A stretch of 64,000 nt of DNA from Rhea pennata (taxonomy: Eukaryota; Chordata; Aves; Rheiformes; Rheidae). Shown here piece after piece: positions 33,370 through 45,329 of the stretch. The stretch lies in contig NW_026907703.1 in assembly GCF_028389875.1 (NCBI RefSeq), positions 343,984 to 407,983 of the forward strand, written 5' to 3'. Within the stretch, counting starts at the first letter, position 1. Every line of letters starts with the position of its first letter. The position numbers and the translations under genes are program-made. Under the pieces are notes generated by a model. That model was not told the DNA's origin. It saw nothing but the letters and a program-made list of their open reading frames with translations, and made no database searches.

Positions 33370-34500
33370 TCAGAAGAGCAGAAGGATAGGGAACAAGGAA
33401 GATCATTCACCTTGCATAGGTCCCCCCCCCCCCCCCCCCCCCCCCGCAGCAATGGTTTTGGAGGGCTTTGGGGCTGCCTTATGGCATATCCAGCAGCTAG
33501 ACCTCAGCACTGCCAGCTGTGCTCACAGGGCTCCCCGAGCAGCACTGCTAGGAGAAGGAGTGGGTGTCTCCATGGTGAGCATAGGTGAGATCAGGAAAGA
33601 GCTTCATTCCCCTCCTGTTTGTCGTGAATGCCTGGGATATGCCTGTGTGCACAGCCAGGGAAAGTCCCTGCCTGAGAAGCATAGCCCTCTGCCCGGATCT
33701 TATCTCCCAGGTGAGGTAGTGGTGCCCCTTGGCAGGGCTATTGGGTTGGCTCAGCGCCAGCAACCCATCTAACTCCGCACCCATCAGCAAGCTCCCCAGG
33801 ATTCTGTTCAGCTAACAAGGGCATCACAAGATATGTGTGGAGGGAAGAGGGAGCTAGAGTAGAAGACATCCAGGAAGGAATATGCCCATCCCCTTTCTCA
33901 CTCATAGATGCCACCATGCAAAGCCTCACCACTTCAGCTGCAGTCCTCAGGATGAGGTGATGACCTCTGTGCTGATAGTGCTGGGAAATGATGATCAAGG
34001 TGCAAGATGTCATCCTCTCTCTCTTCTCTAATGTGTCCTTCTCCTCTCTGAGCTCTCTTCAAACCCTGACCCAGGGATCAGGCATTGCTCTGTGCTTTCT
34101 GTCTTCGTCCAGCAGCTCTGCTAGGGAGTTTCCAGCAGCAGTTGAATGCCCCGTGTTCTCCAGAGTGTCCTGGGGTTTATAGCTCTAACGAGTCTCTGAA
34201 GGTTCCTGCTGCAGCTCATCGCTCCCCAGGAACTGCAGAGAGTGAGCAATGCATAACTGGCCCTCAGAAGAGACTGAAACCCATTGAACTGCTAGGAACT
34301 TTGTAAACACTTCTGGCATACAGCTTTCCCCATAACTCTGGTCACTCAAATGCTGGGACTTGCCTCTTTGTAAAGGAAACTGAGATTGCATAATCAGCAG
34401 GCCTCCTTAAAAAATCCTGACACAAAGTCAGGAGAGATCTCTTGAATGGGATTCCCCTCACCTGCCTGCAGCCAACTCTCTGTTCACTGACTCACTCAGG
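33370..34500 (-). repeat. OR 5' flank, paralogous to 45330-46680
   Basis: Matching landmarks: gaagatcatt (33398 and 45338); cagctagacctcagcac with the related cagctggaccttagcac (33492, 45421); gctgcagtcctcaggatga with ctgcagtcctcagcatga (33939, 46138); and the gagagatctc/cccctcacctgcctgcag region (34440-34470) with 46640-46670. The two OR units therefore arose by duplication. No coding frame is conserved between them. Confidence 0.8.
33422..33445 (+). repeat. Homopolymer C(24)
   Basis: 24 consecutive C in the 5' flank of the minus-strand OR. The paralogous place upstream of the other OR (near 45360) has ordinary sequence. Such runs are prone to length errors in assemblies. Confidence 0.95.
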
Positions 34501-34924
34501 TTTAGAGAGCCCTGATGGCTTCAGCTGGTCCCCCATAATGGTCAGTGGGGAGGAAGAGGCTGAGCCTCCAGCACTTCGTCCCAGCCATAGAGACATTCCC
34601 TGACTCCATGATGTGTCCCCCTTGGGTGCAGGGTTTGTATCCTGAGGGTAGAGGCCTCTCCAACCTCTCCCTGAGGCACAGGAGCTTGGTATGAAAGGGG
34701 TGCAAGGGAGCAGAGCTACTGATCTTTCCTCCCAATTTCTGTTCCTCTCTCTTACCTCATTGGTTCTCAGAGACCTCCTTTGCTCCTGCTGTTGCATCAG
34801 TGGGTGCTACAGGGCAGGATTCCTCTCAGTCCTGTTGGAGTCTCCTTGGCCTCTGCCCTGGCTGGAAGGCAGGAGCTGCTGGCTCCATGGACACAGAATT
34901 GTGTGCAGCAGCTTCCTGAGCATC

Positions 34925-35275
34925 CTAATGGCTGTGTACTGAATTGGCTCCAGTATGCTGTTGTCTTTCTTGTATTTGGGATTCAGCTCTGGATGTGGCA
35001 CTCTAAATGTGGTCTAATGAGCACTGAGTAAGGGGGTGTGATCACTCCCCTTGATCTGCTGGCCATGCTCCTGTGCACACAGCCCAGGAGGCTGTTGGCC
35101 TTTCTCACTGCCAGGGCACACTTCCAGCTCACGTTGCCTTGGCTGTGCAGCAGGATCCCCAGGCTCTTTTCTACAGAACTGTTCCTGGTCAGGCTTTTGA
35201 CAGAGCCTGCAGGCAATAAGAGGCCTTCACAGCCCTGACCGGACTCACTAGGGGCCTCCACATACACCCCCTCTC
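34925..35275 (-). mobile_element. Old CR1 fragment (ORF2 C terminus)
   Basis: The minus strand encodes a decayed CR1 segment: VEKSLGILLHSQGNVSWK, then VRKANSLLGCVHRSMASRSR, then SVLIRPHLECH. It is probably the downstream part of the fragment at 35770-36860, separated by about 500 bp of other sequence. Confidence 0.82.
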
Positions 35276-35769
35276 AAAGGCCCAGGAGCTCATTTAAGCT
35301 CAGCCCTGAATCTTCAGTCCCATCTTGAGCTACATTGCAGGTGTGCCTCTCTGCAGCTGTGTTACAAGTGTGCCTATTCCTGGGCATGGGCCCTGTTGAT
35401 CCAGACTCTGTCTCATAGCCTGACTTTCCAGCTTGACCTTGGACATGCCTCATCTCTATGGACCTGCCCTGCAGCTATAGGGCTTTGTCTGACCCCGACC
35501 ACTCTCATTGGATCTGATCCTGATTTGGTGACTTGCATTCCCAGCTTGACGTCAGACCTGCCTTGTCAGCAAGAACTTGCCTGATGATCTAGTCTTGCTT
35601 GAACCTGCCTACCATTTCCAGGTCTTCCCTGCTCACCTTCGTTGGATATGGAGGGGCTGGGCCTTGGCTGGTGGGGTCTCTGCCCTGTTGACTATGTTAG
35701 CACACTTGGCTGCCAGCAGGCTATCCACCTGGGAGCAGCTGGCCATTGCTGCTCCCTGTAATCTGTCTC
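35276..35769. other. Unassigned insert within an old CR1
   Basis: Separates two parts of an apparently single antisense CR1. It is rich in cttgacct/cctgac-like words, suggesting a decayed repeat of another family, but I cannot name it and see no terminal repeats. Confidence 0.4.
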
Positions 35770-36860
35770 CAGCCTTTGCTGTTGCAATGGATTTTTAATT
35801 CCCAGAGGCAGGCTTTGGCATTTGTTGAATTTCATGCATTTTCATGCTACCTGTTTATCAAGACATTTGAGGTCCCTCTTGATGTCTGCTTTGTTTTTGA
35901 GCATATTGCGTGCTACCCACCCAGTTTGTTCTCTTCTGCAGACATCCTCCAGGTTTGTGATAAAGATGTAAAACAGGACAGATCCCAGGACAGACCACTG
36001 AAGGACTACACTTGTTAAAAGTCCCCGGATAGAGTATGACCCATCAAACAGTCTACAGTGTGCCTAGTCACCCAATCAATGTTATTCTTCTGGTTGTCCA
36101 CCCATGTAGACCATCACATCCTGACTTGAGAAATCATGTCTTGAGAAAATCTTGTTAAAGACAAGGTAATTGACATCCACTGCTCTTCCCTCTTCCACTA
36201 ATCCAGTTGTTCTGCTGTGGAAGGTAACAAGGTTGGTGAGGCAAGAGTTAAACTTGGAAAACTCATGCTGATTATTGCCAGCCACATTCTTTTCCAAGTG
36301 CTCATAAATGTGTTTCACGAGGACTCACTCCATGATTTGCTGAGACACTGAAGTCTCAGTAAAGTGAAGTCTCACCTGTTGTTCCTTCGACTATTAATTA
36401 GTGATGACAAGAATGGCTCGTTCTGAAGACAGCTTCAAATTTTCTTTCCGCCAGTCATTGTGTATGCCTGCCCTGATCGCTCAAAAATGACAGAGACCGT
36501 CCTTGCAAGGACATTGGTGCCTTCCTTCACTACACTCAGATGCAGCTTGTCAGGTCCCATGGCTTTCAGAGGCTGAGTTCTCATGAATAATCTCTGATGC
36601 AATCCTCATCAACCACTAGTAGTTCTACTTCTCCTTGAATCTTTTCAGGAATCACAGAGGAGTTCCCCAGCCTTCTGTGAGTTGACTCTCACTAAGTCAC
36701 CCACTCCATTCAACAGTGGATCAACTCTTTCATTCTTCAGCTCTTCAAGTGTCAAAGGATGTCCTCTCAAATCTGAGCTTTGGCTTTCCTGACACCATCC
36801 CTCCATGCTCAGGCCATGTTTCTCAGTCGCTCCTTTGTAGGTTCTCCTTGCTTCCACCTA
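35770..36860 (-). mobile_element. Old CR1 fragment (reverse transcriptase region)
   Basis: The minus strand reads PLLNGVGDLVRVNSQKAGEL (36645-36857), then QHEFSKFNSCLTNLVTF and EEGRAVDVNYLVFNK (36082-36318), matching successive parts of CR1 ORF2. The first catalytic Asp of the RT (YLDF in active CR1) is Val here, and stops are frequent. It is clearly ancient. Confidence 0.85.
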
Positions 36861-39800
36861 CTGCATGCTGCCACCAGTGCAGTAAACCTCCATGGCAAAG
36901 GTTTTGGGATCATCTGACATAGTACCCACCCCTAAAGAATGTCATATTCCATAGCCAGATCACTTTCATCCTGAAACAAAGAAAAAAAGCCTCTTTCGGA
37001 AAAGCAATCCACAACCATCACACCCCACCAAACCTCTTGCCCAAGGTCTGCCTCCTTGTCCAGTCTCTGTCTTGCAAGCTATGAAGATGGAATGTGCCTG
37101 TGCCATGCTCATTGGGCTGCTGCCTCCTCTCTTCTCCTGCCTTGCAGACAAGACAAGTATGAATTCAATGGTCAGAAACCTTTCAGCTCAGAGGCAAGAA
37201 CAGAAGATCTCCCAGAAATGGATCAAGCAGGGAGATCTGGAATGAAGATTGCCCTGAACAGACACCACCAACCTCATATTGTGAATTTACTGAGAGGAGG
37301 AGGGTCAGTGGTAAAATATAGGCCCCTTCCAGGTCCTTACTGGGAGCAAAACTTTCATCTTCATTGACAGACAGGACCCAGGGTCCAAGGACTAGGAGTA
37401 TGGAAGCGGAACAGCTCCAACCATTTCTGAAATCCTTGCCCATATCTGTGGTGCCCAAGAGGGTGTGCTGATCCTGGGTGCCCCTTTGTGCACAGTGCTG
37501 TCAGGCACTCTGACCCAGAGCAGGAACCACCCCTTACCATGCTGAGCATGGCATAGATTCCCCTATAAAAATACATTTGCCCTTGCCCTGGGCCCTTCAT
37601 AACCACTCCCCATAGCCTCTCCCACAACTGAGCCCATTAGGCCATCACATCACCTCTTCCCTCGACATCCCCATCACCCCAGCCCTGAAATCCTGCTGCC
37701 CTCCCATGAAGTCCTGATCTTGTGTCAAATGAATGCCACAACATCTCCCAAACAAGCATGCATGACTCTCATGTTGTTGCCTCCATGTGAAAGGTCCCTG
37801 AGCTCCCATATAGCCAATGAATGCAAAGAGGAGCTTTGGAATCTCAATTCATCTTGGTCCACACAGTCCTCCTAGGAAGGAGGAAAGTCAATCTCCTTGT
37901 GCTATGTCCAAAGGTGGTCAAGCTACACTGCAGCTGTCACAGAATGGGTGTCAGGTGTGTTGCCCTGTGATCTGAGAATGGTGATCCATTTGTTTTTCCG
38001 TCTTTGATCTTATTTGGCAAAGCTGCTTTCCCATCTCATGCCCTTTACTGCTTGCCATTAACCTGGTAGAGCAAGCAGAACCACTCCCTACGGATAGTGA
38101 CCTTCCTCTTGGCTTTTTTTCTTTCACTCAGGTTCCAAAATCTCCAAACCTCAAACGCCTACACAAAGGCATCATCAATTGCAGCTAAAATTAAGACTGA
38201 ATATCAGGGCACAAAGTATCTGCAGCAATCCATCTCTTGCTTTAGCAGCACTCGTGATGCTTTTAATAAAGTCTGGATAATGTTTTCTTTGAGAATCACC
38301 TCAGAATCTCTTCTGCAAGGCTACAGTAGCATCTCTGCAGAGCCAGGGCATTCCCCATGCACACACTGCATGGAAGTGAGCTATTGTATGCTTTTTTTGA
38401 GGTAGAAGAAAGGATATACAGAAGCTCACCTCCAGAGATGCTGTAGCACAACTCCCTGCTCTATTCTGGGTAGTTTCATGGGTCTGAGGATGAAGTAATG
38501 GAAATGAGATTTGAAGATAAAAAATATAAAACTGCTTGCCTTACTTTTATGTATAGATGGCATTGTCCTCAGGCCACCCCGTTTTCAGAAGAGAATTCTT
38601 GTCTTTTTTTTTTTTTTTTTTTTTTTTTTATCTACTACACAGGTATCACTACTTTCCATGGATGAAGAGTAGGAGTTCATTTTTGGAAGCCTTCCTGGAG
38701 TGACAGAAGCTGGCAGAAGATGGATTTGCAGAAAAAGAATGTTCTTTGTGGAGAATTGAAAGTGACAAGGGCAGGTGTGACGAAACATGGGCAATGATTC
38801 ATGACTGCATGGCACCACTCAAGCAGTAGGTACTGGTAGCTTGGGGAATCACTCTGCAGTGGCATTTGGAGGTGTTGGAGACCACCTCTTTGGGGTCAGA
38901 CTCCTGGGGGATGAGGGATAAGGCTGAGAGATATCAGGGGAAGGGAGGCAGTCTGGGGGACAGCTGACAGGGGGCAGTCCTAGGATTGGGATAAGGACAT
39001 TGCAGGCATTTTAGATGTCGCATGGTGACCAGGAGGAACCTGAGGCTGAGGATGATGAAAAGCATCACCATTCTGGCAGGCTGGGGATTAGCATCCGGTC
39101 CCTTGGCTTGGTAGGGCCCATCCAAGGGGCCGTGTGACAAAGACCTCTCTGTCTCCTTCCTTTGTCATCTGGAAATTGCTGCCTCTGACTTTCTGCTCTA
39201 CTCAGCCCCCAGGGAAGCACACTTTGATTTCCCAAAACAGCTTCATCACTAACAGCCCTCAGGAGGCCCTATTAGACCTCCCCAAAACTGCATTCCTGTC
39301 ATGGCCTTCCACACTTGGTAACAGTCCCCCAGGAGCTTGTTAGCATGCAGCAGCCATAATGAGATGATTCTTGCCTCTTTCTCTCTGCAGGGTGTCTACT
39401 AGGAGAGGTCATTGTCTAGGAAGGGTTTTGCTAAGTGTGGTGATGGTAATGAGCCCATGATGAAACAGCTTCTGTACTTTTCCTCGTCTGAAAACCTACC
39501 CAGTGTTGAACGCATGTATTTCAAATGAACTTGATAAATGTCTACGTCCTCTGGGGACCTGAGACTCCCCAACACATAGCAGCAGGAGGACCCTTGAGGC
39601 CAAGGCCCCTGTGGGCAGCCTGCTGCTGGCTCTTTCTCTGATGAGTCCCCTCAGGCTCAGCTGTTTCTGGTGAAACCTTCCCTCTCCCCAGCCCCTACCA
39701 GAGGACAACAGGATGCAGCATTGCAGCTCCCAGGTCAGCTCCAATTCCCTCTGACACCTCCCCTGTGCAATTGCAATCACCTGCACATACAGCCAGAGCA

Positions 39801-41489
39801 AAGAATTCTGTGGAGTTTCCAAAAGTCACAGCATGCAACAAGTCATTCAGTATCTTAGTAATGCTTTGTATCATTCCTGAAATGACTGTAAAATGTGGCC
39901 ATGCAACAGACCCAGTCCTAATTGACAGAGATGGGCATGGGATCAGGAGACACAGGCAGCAAGATAGAGGTGACCACAGGAGGGTGTGCATAGAGATGAT
40001 TACAGACAGGAACTAGTGACAAGGCTCTGGACTGGAAATCTGGCCACCAATTACACAAAGATGAGGCAGGATAAATATCAGAGAGAAGAATCAAAATCCT
40101 TGCAAAATAGATAGACAGAGAGACAGCCAGGCAGGTGGACAAATTATGGTACCAGTGGAGAGGTAGGCAGCAGAAGACTTAGCTAGATGAGTTATTGGCT
40201 AGCTAAAATTTTAGGAATGCAAGTTTACATCATGCAGACAATAACATTTGTAGTTTGTAGGAAGAAAAAGAGAGGATATAATCTTCTTTCCACAAATGGA
40301 AAATGTTCTTATAGAAGTATCAGTAGTTTTAGCAAGATTAGCATATATATATATATTTGCGGCAAAAAAAAAATGTCTGGCATTACTAATTATAAGCACT
40401 GGTATATGTATGCTGTTAATGTCTATACAGCATCATTTCCTTTTTTATACAAAGGAAAAGAGAGTGTGTAAAATAAAATGATTCACTAGACATATATTAA
40501 AGAAAATTTATCTTTCCACAGAAAATGACAACTGAGCTTGGTCTAAAATTAACCTTGGGAAATTGCCTGGTTGTAGAAAAAAAATATGTAGGAGTTGTTT
40601 ATCCTACATTTTATTTTTATTTATATTTTTTTGGGCCAATGGAAAAAAGAACAAGTAAATATAGCAGATGGTATTTGCTTCTCATCCCTACTGAGATTTC
40701 TTCATGGTGGCTGAAGAAGACTTTATGGTTTCCAAGAAGTCCATATTGCAGGTCTAAAAGGAGGTGGTATTTTCTCTTACTAGTGTGAGCCCTAGCCATT
40801 TTAGAGAAGGAAGGGAGAAATCATGTTCCCCCTGCTCCCTTCTTGACTGCAGAGGTTTAGGGTGCAGCAACGCACAGGGGGGATTCATTTCCCCTAGGCA
40901 TCTCCATGTACAGGGTAGATGTCACATCTGAGCTAACCATCACCTAGGATGAAAGGTGCCTGGGGTGGACAGGGCCAAACAGTCCAGCAGAGACTTTCCC
41001 AAAGCTCTACAGATGTGACTCCTTGACAACAATTGTCCAGGGAGCCACAAATCAGATGGAGAAGTATCTAGTTTTAGGTATAGACAGAGGAATGTGATTC
41101 TGGAAAGAAAAAAAAAATCTGTTTCCAAAAGATTAGTGAATAGGGTTCTCCTCAAATCAGGGGTCTACACAGAGGTTTTCTGATTTGTCATGAAGAGGAG
41201 AATCATTTGCCAAATGTCTAGGGCCATTCAAAGAGACCAGAGAGGTCCAAAGCACTTTCTCAGCATTGGCAGGTACTGCATTGGAACCATATGAAAAAAA
41301 AAAAAATACTCTTTGAGAGTGGCAGCTAGAGGCAGCCTTTCATACCAAAAGGGCTGCACCCTCTGTTTAGGAAATGGCATTCCTCCTGACTCACCCCAGA
41401 TAGGCTCAGCACAGTCTGTAGTGCCCAACAAGCAATTCAACTCAGGAGAAAGAGAATACTCCCATTTGCTTAGCTAGAAGTCCACCACA
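36861..41489. other. No recognised gene
   Basis: About 4.6 kb without a frame above about 105 codons and without a motif I can place. The part near 40100-40800 is AT-rich. A poly-T tract lies at 38604-38629. No OR fragment is visible by its conserved motifs on either strand. Confidence 0.5.
38604..38629 (+). repeat. Homopolymer T(26)
   Basis: 26 consecutive T. It may be the A-tail of a minus-strand retroposed sequence, but no source element is recognisable beside it. Confidence 0.9.
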
Positions 41490-42335
41490 CTCCTGCCAGG
41501 GAGCAGTTCGAGACCTGGACAGGCTGGAGAGTTGGATGGAGAAGAGCCTCATGAAATTCAAAAAGGGCAACTGCAGGGTCCTGCACCTAGGGAGTAATAA
41601 ACCCATGCACCAGAACAGATTGAGGGTTGACCTGCTAGAAAGCAGCTCTGCAGAGAACTTTCAGAGTGCTGGTGGACAAGTTAACCATGAGCCAGTAAAG
41701 TGCCCTTGTAGCCAAGAAGATAATGGTATCCTAGGGTGCATTAGAGCAATGTCAGCAGGTCAAGGGAAGTTCTCCTCCTCCTCTACTCATCCCAGGTGAG
41801 GCCTCATCTGGAGTACTGTGTCTAATTCTGGGCTCCCCAGTACGAGACATGGAGCTATGGAGAGTGTCCAGCGTAGGGCTACAAAGACAATAAGGGGCCT
41901 GGAGCATATCCCCTGTGAGGAAAGAAAGGAAAGGCTGAGACAGTTGAGCCTGTTTAGCCTGGAGGAGAGAAGACTGAGGGGGGGGGTGTCTTATCAATAT
42001 CTACAAATACCTGAAAAGAGGGTGTCAAGAGGATGGGACCAGACTCTGTTCAGTGGTGCCTTGTGACAGGACAAGAGGCAATGAGCATAAACTGAAACAC
42101 AGGAAATTCCATCTGAACATGAGGAAAAATTCACTGTGAGGGTGACAGGACACTGGAACAGGTTGCCCAGAGAGATTGTGGAGTCTCCATCTCGGGAGAT
42201 ATTCAAAACTTGCCTGGATGCAAACCTGTGCAACGTGCTTTAGGTGACTCTTCTTGACCAAGGAAGCTGGACTAGATGATCTCCAGAGGACCCTTCCAAC
42301 CTCAACCTTTCTGTGATTCAGTGATTCTGTGAAGA
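41490..42335 (+). mobile_element. CR1 LINE 3' end
   Basis: Begins in ORF2 at the segment coding [16 protein letters not shown], continues through [12 protein letters not shown] coding, 3' untranslated sequence and terminal ttctgtgattcagtgattct (42309-42328). Several indels break the frame. The run of seven or more G near 41980 is specific to this copy. Confidence 0.92.
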
Positions 42336-42344
42336 AGCAGCTTC

Positions 42345-42720
42345 CATGCAAGAAGCTCTTCTATGGAATGAATGAGAGGCTGTTTGAGAGCTTGAAGGCA
42401 AAGATTGAAGGAGAAGCCTGTCATGGGACCTGGTGGCAGGAGACTGTTACAGACCACATAATCGTGGTGGGGAAGCGGATGAGGCCTTCTTCAGAAATTC
42501 TGAGGAAGTCTCTGGATGACAGACCCTCGTTCTTGTTGGGGACCTGAACCTCCTTGACATCTTCAAGAAGTGTAGCCCTGCAGGGCCCAAGCAGACAAGG
42601 AGATTTCTGGAGGGTCTCAGAGATATCTTCTTGACAGAGGTACGGGATGAGCCAGCCAGAGGTGAGGCCCAGTGGGTTCTACTATCACTAGTAATGAAGA
42701 ACTGTCTGGGGAAGTGATAA
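42345..42720 (+). mobile_element. CR1 ORF2 endonuclease-region fragment
   Basis: Codes for a decayed piece of the CR1 endonuclease region: RPSFLLGT followed by a stop, then AGPKQTRRFLEGLRDIFLTE, resembling the family segment around SRRFLE. It lies directly after the 3' end of another CR1, so it is a separate insertion or a rearranged 5' part. Similarity may continue weakly to about 43000. Confidence 0.65.
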
Positions 42721-43398
42721 TCAGTGGTAGCTGTAGCTGCAGTCAGTATTAAATAGTGGAATTTCAAATCCGATGAGGAGTGAAGGACTGAAGAGGAAAA
42801 GCAGTGTCCAGACCCAGGACTGGAGATGACAAGACCTGTGTTTATGGAAGGTAATTCTAGGTGGGATGCCATGGGAAGCAGCTTTGAAGGGCTGAGGAGC
42901 TCAGGAAAGCTGGCAGGCCTTCAAGGTCAGCATCTTCAAAGACAACAGTGCATGTCAGTACTCGGGAAGACAAGGAGGCAAACCAGGAGACTGCCTTAGC
43001 TAAGTAGCAAACTCTTGGCAGAGCTCCAACACAGTTTCCCTCTTCAAAGGAGTGATTTAAAACACTAGAGCAGATTGACAGAGGACAGCATAGCCATTGA
43101 TATTGAGACAGTTTGCAGCACCTCAGCACTGAGACAGTTAATTTTATCCGAAGGAAGGAGAAGAGACCTTTTGCTCTAGCAGAGATGAGAAAGGAAGTTC
43201 AGTGGCTGGGAAATAAGAGGCAGTAAACAGGGCTATTAACAGAGATCTGAAATTGCTGGACATGGCAAGAGTTGCACTATCTGAGCTTATTAGAAGGTCA
43301 TATCTCTATATGTCGGATTGGACTCATGTCATCTTGACCACCTATAAGCACACATATAGACACTTTTTTCATCAGTCTTTATTAGATGACTTAGAGAA

Positions 43399-43412
43399 AT
43401 ATATATACATAC

Positions 43413-43456
<44 letters not shown>

Positions 43457-43477
43457 ATGCTAATATATATATATTTG
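43399..43477. repeat. AT-rich microsatellite, (TA)n and (GTAT)n
   Basis: (AT)n from about 43411-43432, then (GTAT)n to about 43456, then another short (TA)n. It lies about 125 bases past the stop codon of the OR at 43601-44587. Confidence 0.95.
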
Positions 43478-43600
43478 CTAATGGACTCTTCCATCCCTTT
43501 CTGTTTGAGCTTCACATACTCCTTGAGCAATTCCTGGCACCAAGCAAACATCTTCCCCCCATTGTCTCCTTGGTAGTTTACATATGCACCACATATGGTC

Positions 43601-44587
43601 TTAAGACCCTGGCACAGCAATGTTCTGAGCTCTGGAGATGGCCAAAGCTTTTCTGAGCACTCTTCTCAGGGCTTCCCTGACCTCCCGGTTCCGCAGACTG
43701 TAAATGAGGGGATTGACAAGGGATGTGAGGACAGTGTAGAAAAAGGAGAACACTTTGTTGAGCTGCCTCAGCTGGGATGTTCTGGGCAGTGTGTAGACAA
43801 TGATGAGGGTGCTGTAGAAAACAGAGACAACGGTGAGGTGTGAGGAGCAGGTGGAAAAGGTCTTTTGACTGCCCACACTGGATGGGATCCTCCGAATGAC
43901 AGCTATGATGCATGCGTAGGAAGCCAGGGTGGACAAGAAGGGGAAGACTATATCCAAGAAGCTGAACACAAAAGCAATGAGAGTGACTTTCCTAGTGTCA
44001 CTGCAGGCAAGTTCCAGCAATGGGGCAAGATCACAAAAGAAGTGGTCAATGGCCTTGGAGCCACAAAACTTCAACTGAGATAAGAAAGGAGTGATTGCTG
44101 TAGAGATAAGGAAACCCATTAACCAAGATGCAGCCGCCATCTGGAGACAGACCTTCCAGGTCATGATGCTTGCATAGAGCAAGGGCTGGCATATGGCCAA
44201 GTATCGATTGTATGGCATTATGGCCAGCAGGTAACATTCGCTAGCTGCAAAAGAACCAAAGAAATAGAATTGTACAATACAGCCTTGAACAGAGATGGTC
44301 CTGTCCCCAGTCAGGAAGCTGTCCAGCAGCCGAGGCAAGATGGTGGAGCTGTAGCAGGTCTCCAGATAGGAGAGATTGCCCAGAAAGAAGTACATGGGAG
44401 TGTGCAGGTGCCAGTCTGCAACCACCAGTGCAACGATGAGGATATTCCCAACCACGGACACCAAGTAGACCATGAGCAAGAGGAGGAAGAGTGTTGTCTG
44501 GAGTGAGGGGATATTCCACATTCCCAGCAGGAGGAACTCCCATGATGATGTCCCATTGTCCCATTGATCTTTCTCCATTGCCATCAT
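43601..44587 (-). CDS. Olfactory receptor, OR6/OR11-like, NRY variant
   Basis: A full-length OR of 328 residues from the first of three close Met codons (MMAMEKDQWDNGTSSW), with an N-glycosylation site at Asn11. Motifs: VVGNIL in TM1, LHTPMYFFLGNLS (61-73), Cys103, QLKFCGSKAIDHFFC in extracellular loop 2, KTFSTCSSHL (242-251) and NPLIYSLRN (292-300). The G-protein contact motif reads MPYNRY (124-129) instead of MAYDRY: the Asp of DRY is Asn, and Ala is Pro. Asp at this position is highly conserved in ORs, so coupling may be impaired or constitutive. The frame is otherwise open. In-frame codons further upstream (to 44815) cross a likely intron and were not used. Close paralogue of the OR at 32233. 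Confidence 0.9.
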   Translation of the reverse strand: MMAMEKDQWDNGTSSWEFLLLGMWNIPSLQTTLFLLLLMVYLVSVVGNILIVALVVADWHLHTPMYFFLGNLSYLETCYSSTILPRLLDSFLTGDRTISVQGCIVQFYFFGSFAASECYLLAIMPYNRYLAICQPLLYASIMTWKVCLQMAAASWLMGFLISTAITPFLSQLKFCGSKAIDHFFCDLAPLLELACSDTRKVTLIAFVFSFLDIVFPFLSTLASYACIIAVIRRIPSSVGSQKTFSTCSSHLTVVSVFYSTLIIVYTLPRTSQLRQLNKVFSFFYTVLTSLVNPLIYSLRNREVREALRRVLRKALAISRAQNIAVPGS

Positions 44588-44625
44588 ACATCTATCTTTC
44601 TTTTTCCTGCTTTCAAGAAATAGGC

Positions 44626-44650
44626 CTGAAAAAAGAAGAATGTTTGTTTG
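44626..44650 (-). other. Candidate splice acceptor before the OR coding exon
   Basis: On the minus strand a pyrimidine tract, cattcttcttttttcag, ends with AG at 44627-44626, about 39 bases before the first Met of the OR. This supports starting the coding exon here. Confidence 0.6.
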
Positions 44651-44747
44651 TATTTGATTTAAGATGAAGTAAGAATATTTTTGACAGAAGAATAGCCATA
44701 TAATCTTGCATGAAGGAAAAAACAAACAAAAAACCACAAAAAACTCA

Positions 44748-45220
44748 AAGAATGACAGAACAGTTGAGTTTGGAAGGGACCTCTGCATGCTATCTGGTCT
44801 AACCCGCCTGCTCAAGCAGAGTCACTTAGAGCACATTGCCTAGGACACATTGGACACACTGGAGCACACTGTCCAGTTAAGCACTGAGTATCTCCAAGGA
44901 TGGAGATTCCACCGCTTCTCCAGGCAAGCAGTTCAAGCGAAGTAGTATTTTATTGTGTTTGCATGGAATTTCTTTGTGTTTCAATTTGTGCCCCTTGCCT
45001 CTCATCCTGGCACTGGGCACCACTGAGCACAGTCTGGTCCCATCCTCTTGACACCTGCTCTTCAGATACTTATGCACATTGATAAAATCCCCCCTCTCTT
45101 CTCCAGCCTACACAGTCTAAGAACTTGCAGCCTCTCCTCATATGACAGATATTCCTTTCTCTTAATCATCTAATCATCCTTCTGTCTCTTTGCTGGACTT
45201 GCTCCAGAAAGTCCATGTTC
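44748..45220 (-). mobile_element. CR1 LINE 3' end, minus orientation
   Basis: The plus strand reads as antisense CR1 from gaatgacagaacagttgagt (44751) through tccaaggatggagattccac (44893), cacttgcctctcatcctggc-like sequence and cttcagatacttatgcacat (45059), fading near 45220. It lies just upstream of the OR acceptor, inside the likely OR intron or promoter. Confidence 0.9.
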
Positions 45221-45329
45221 AGTCTCAGCAGATACCTAAAATCCACTCATTGCAGCCTCTTTGTAGAAAACACTGTGAAGAAGGGTTTTTTTTTTCTTTT
45301 CATTTTTTTTTTCAAGGAGAAAAGGAAAA

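Noticed and set aside
44588..44815. N-terminal extension of the OR at 43601
   Set aside because: The extension crosses a splice acceptor-like sequence at 44626-44650 and lacks OR features. The start is placed at the Met cluster 44587-44576.
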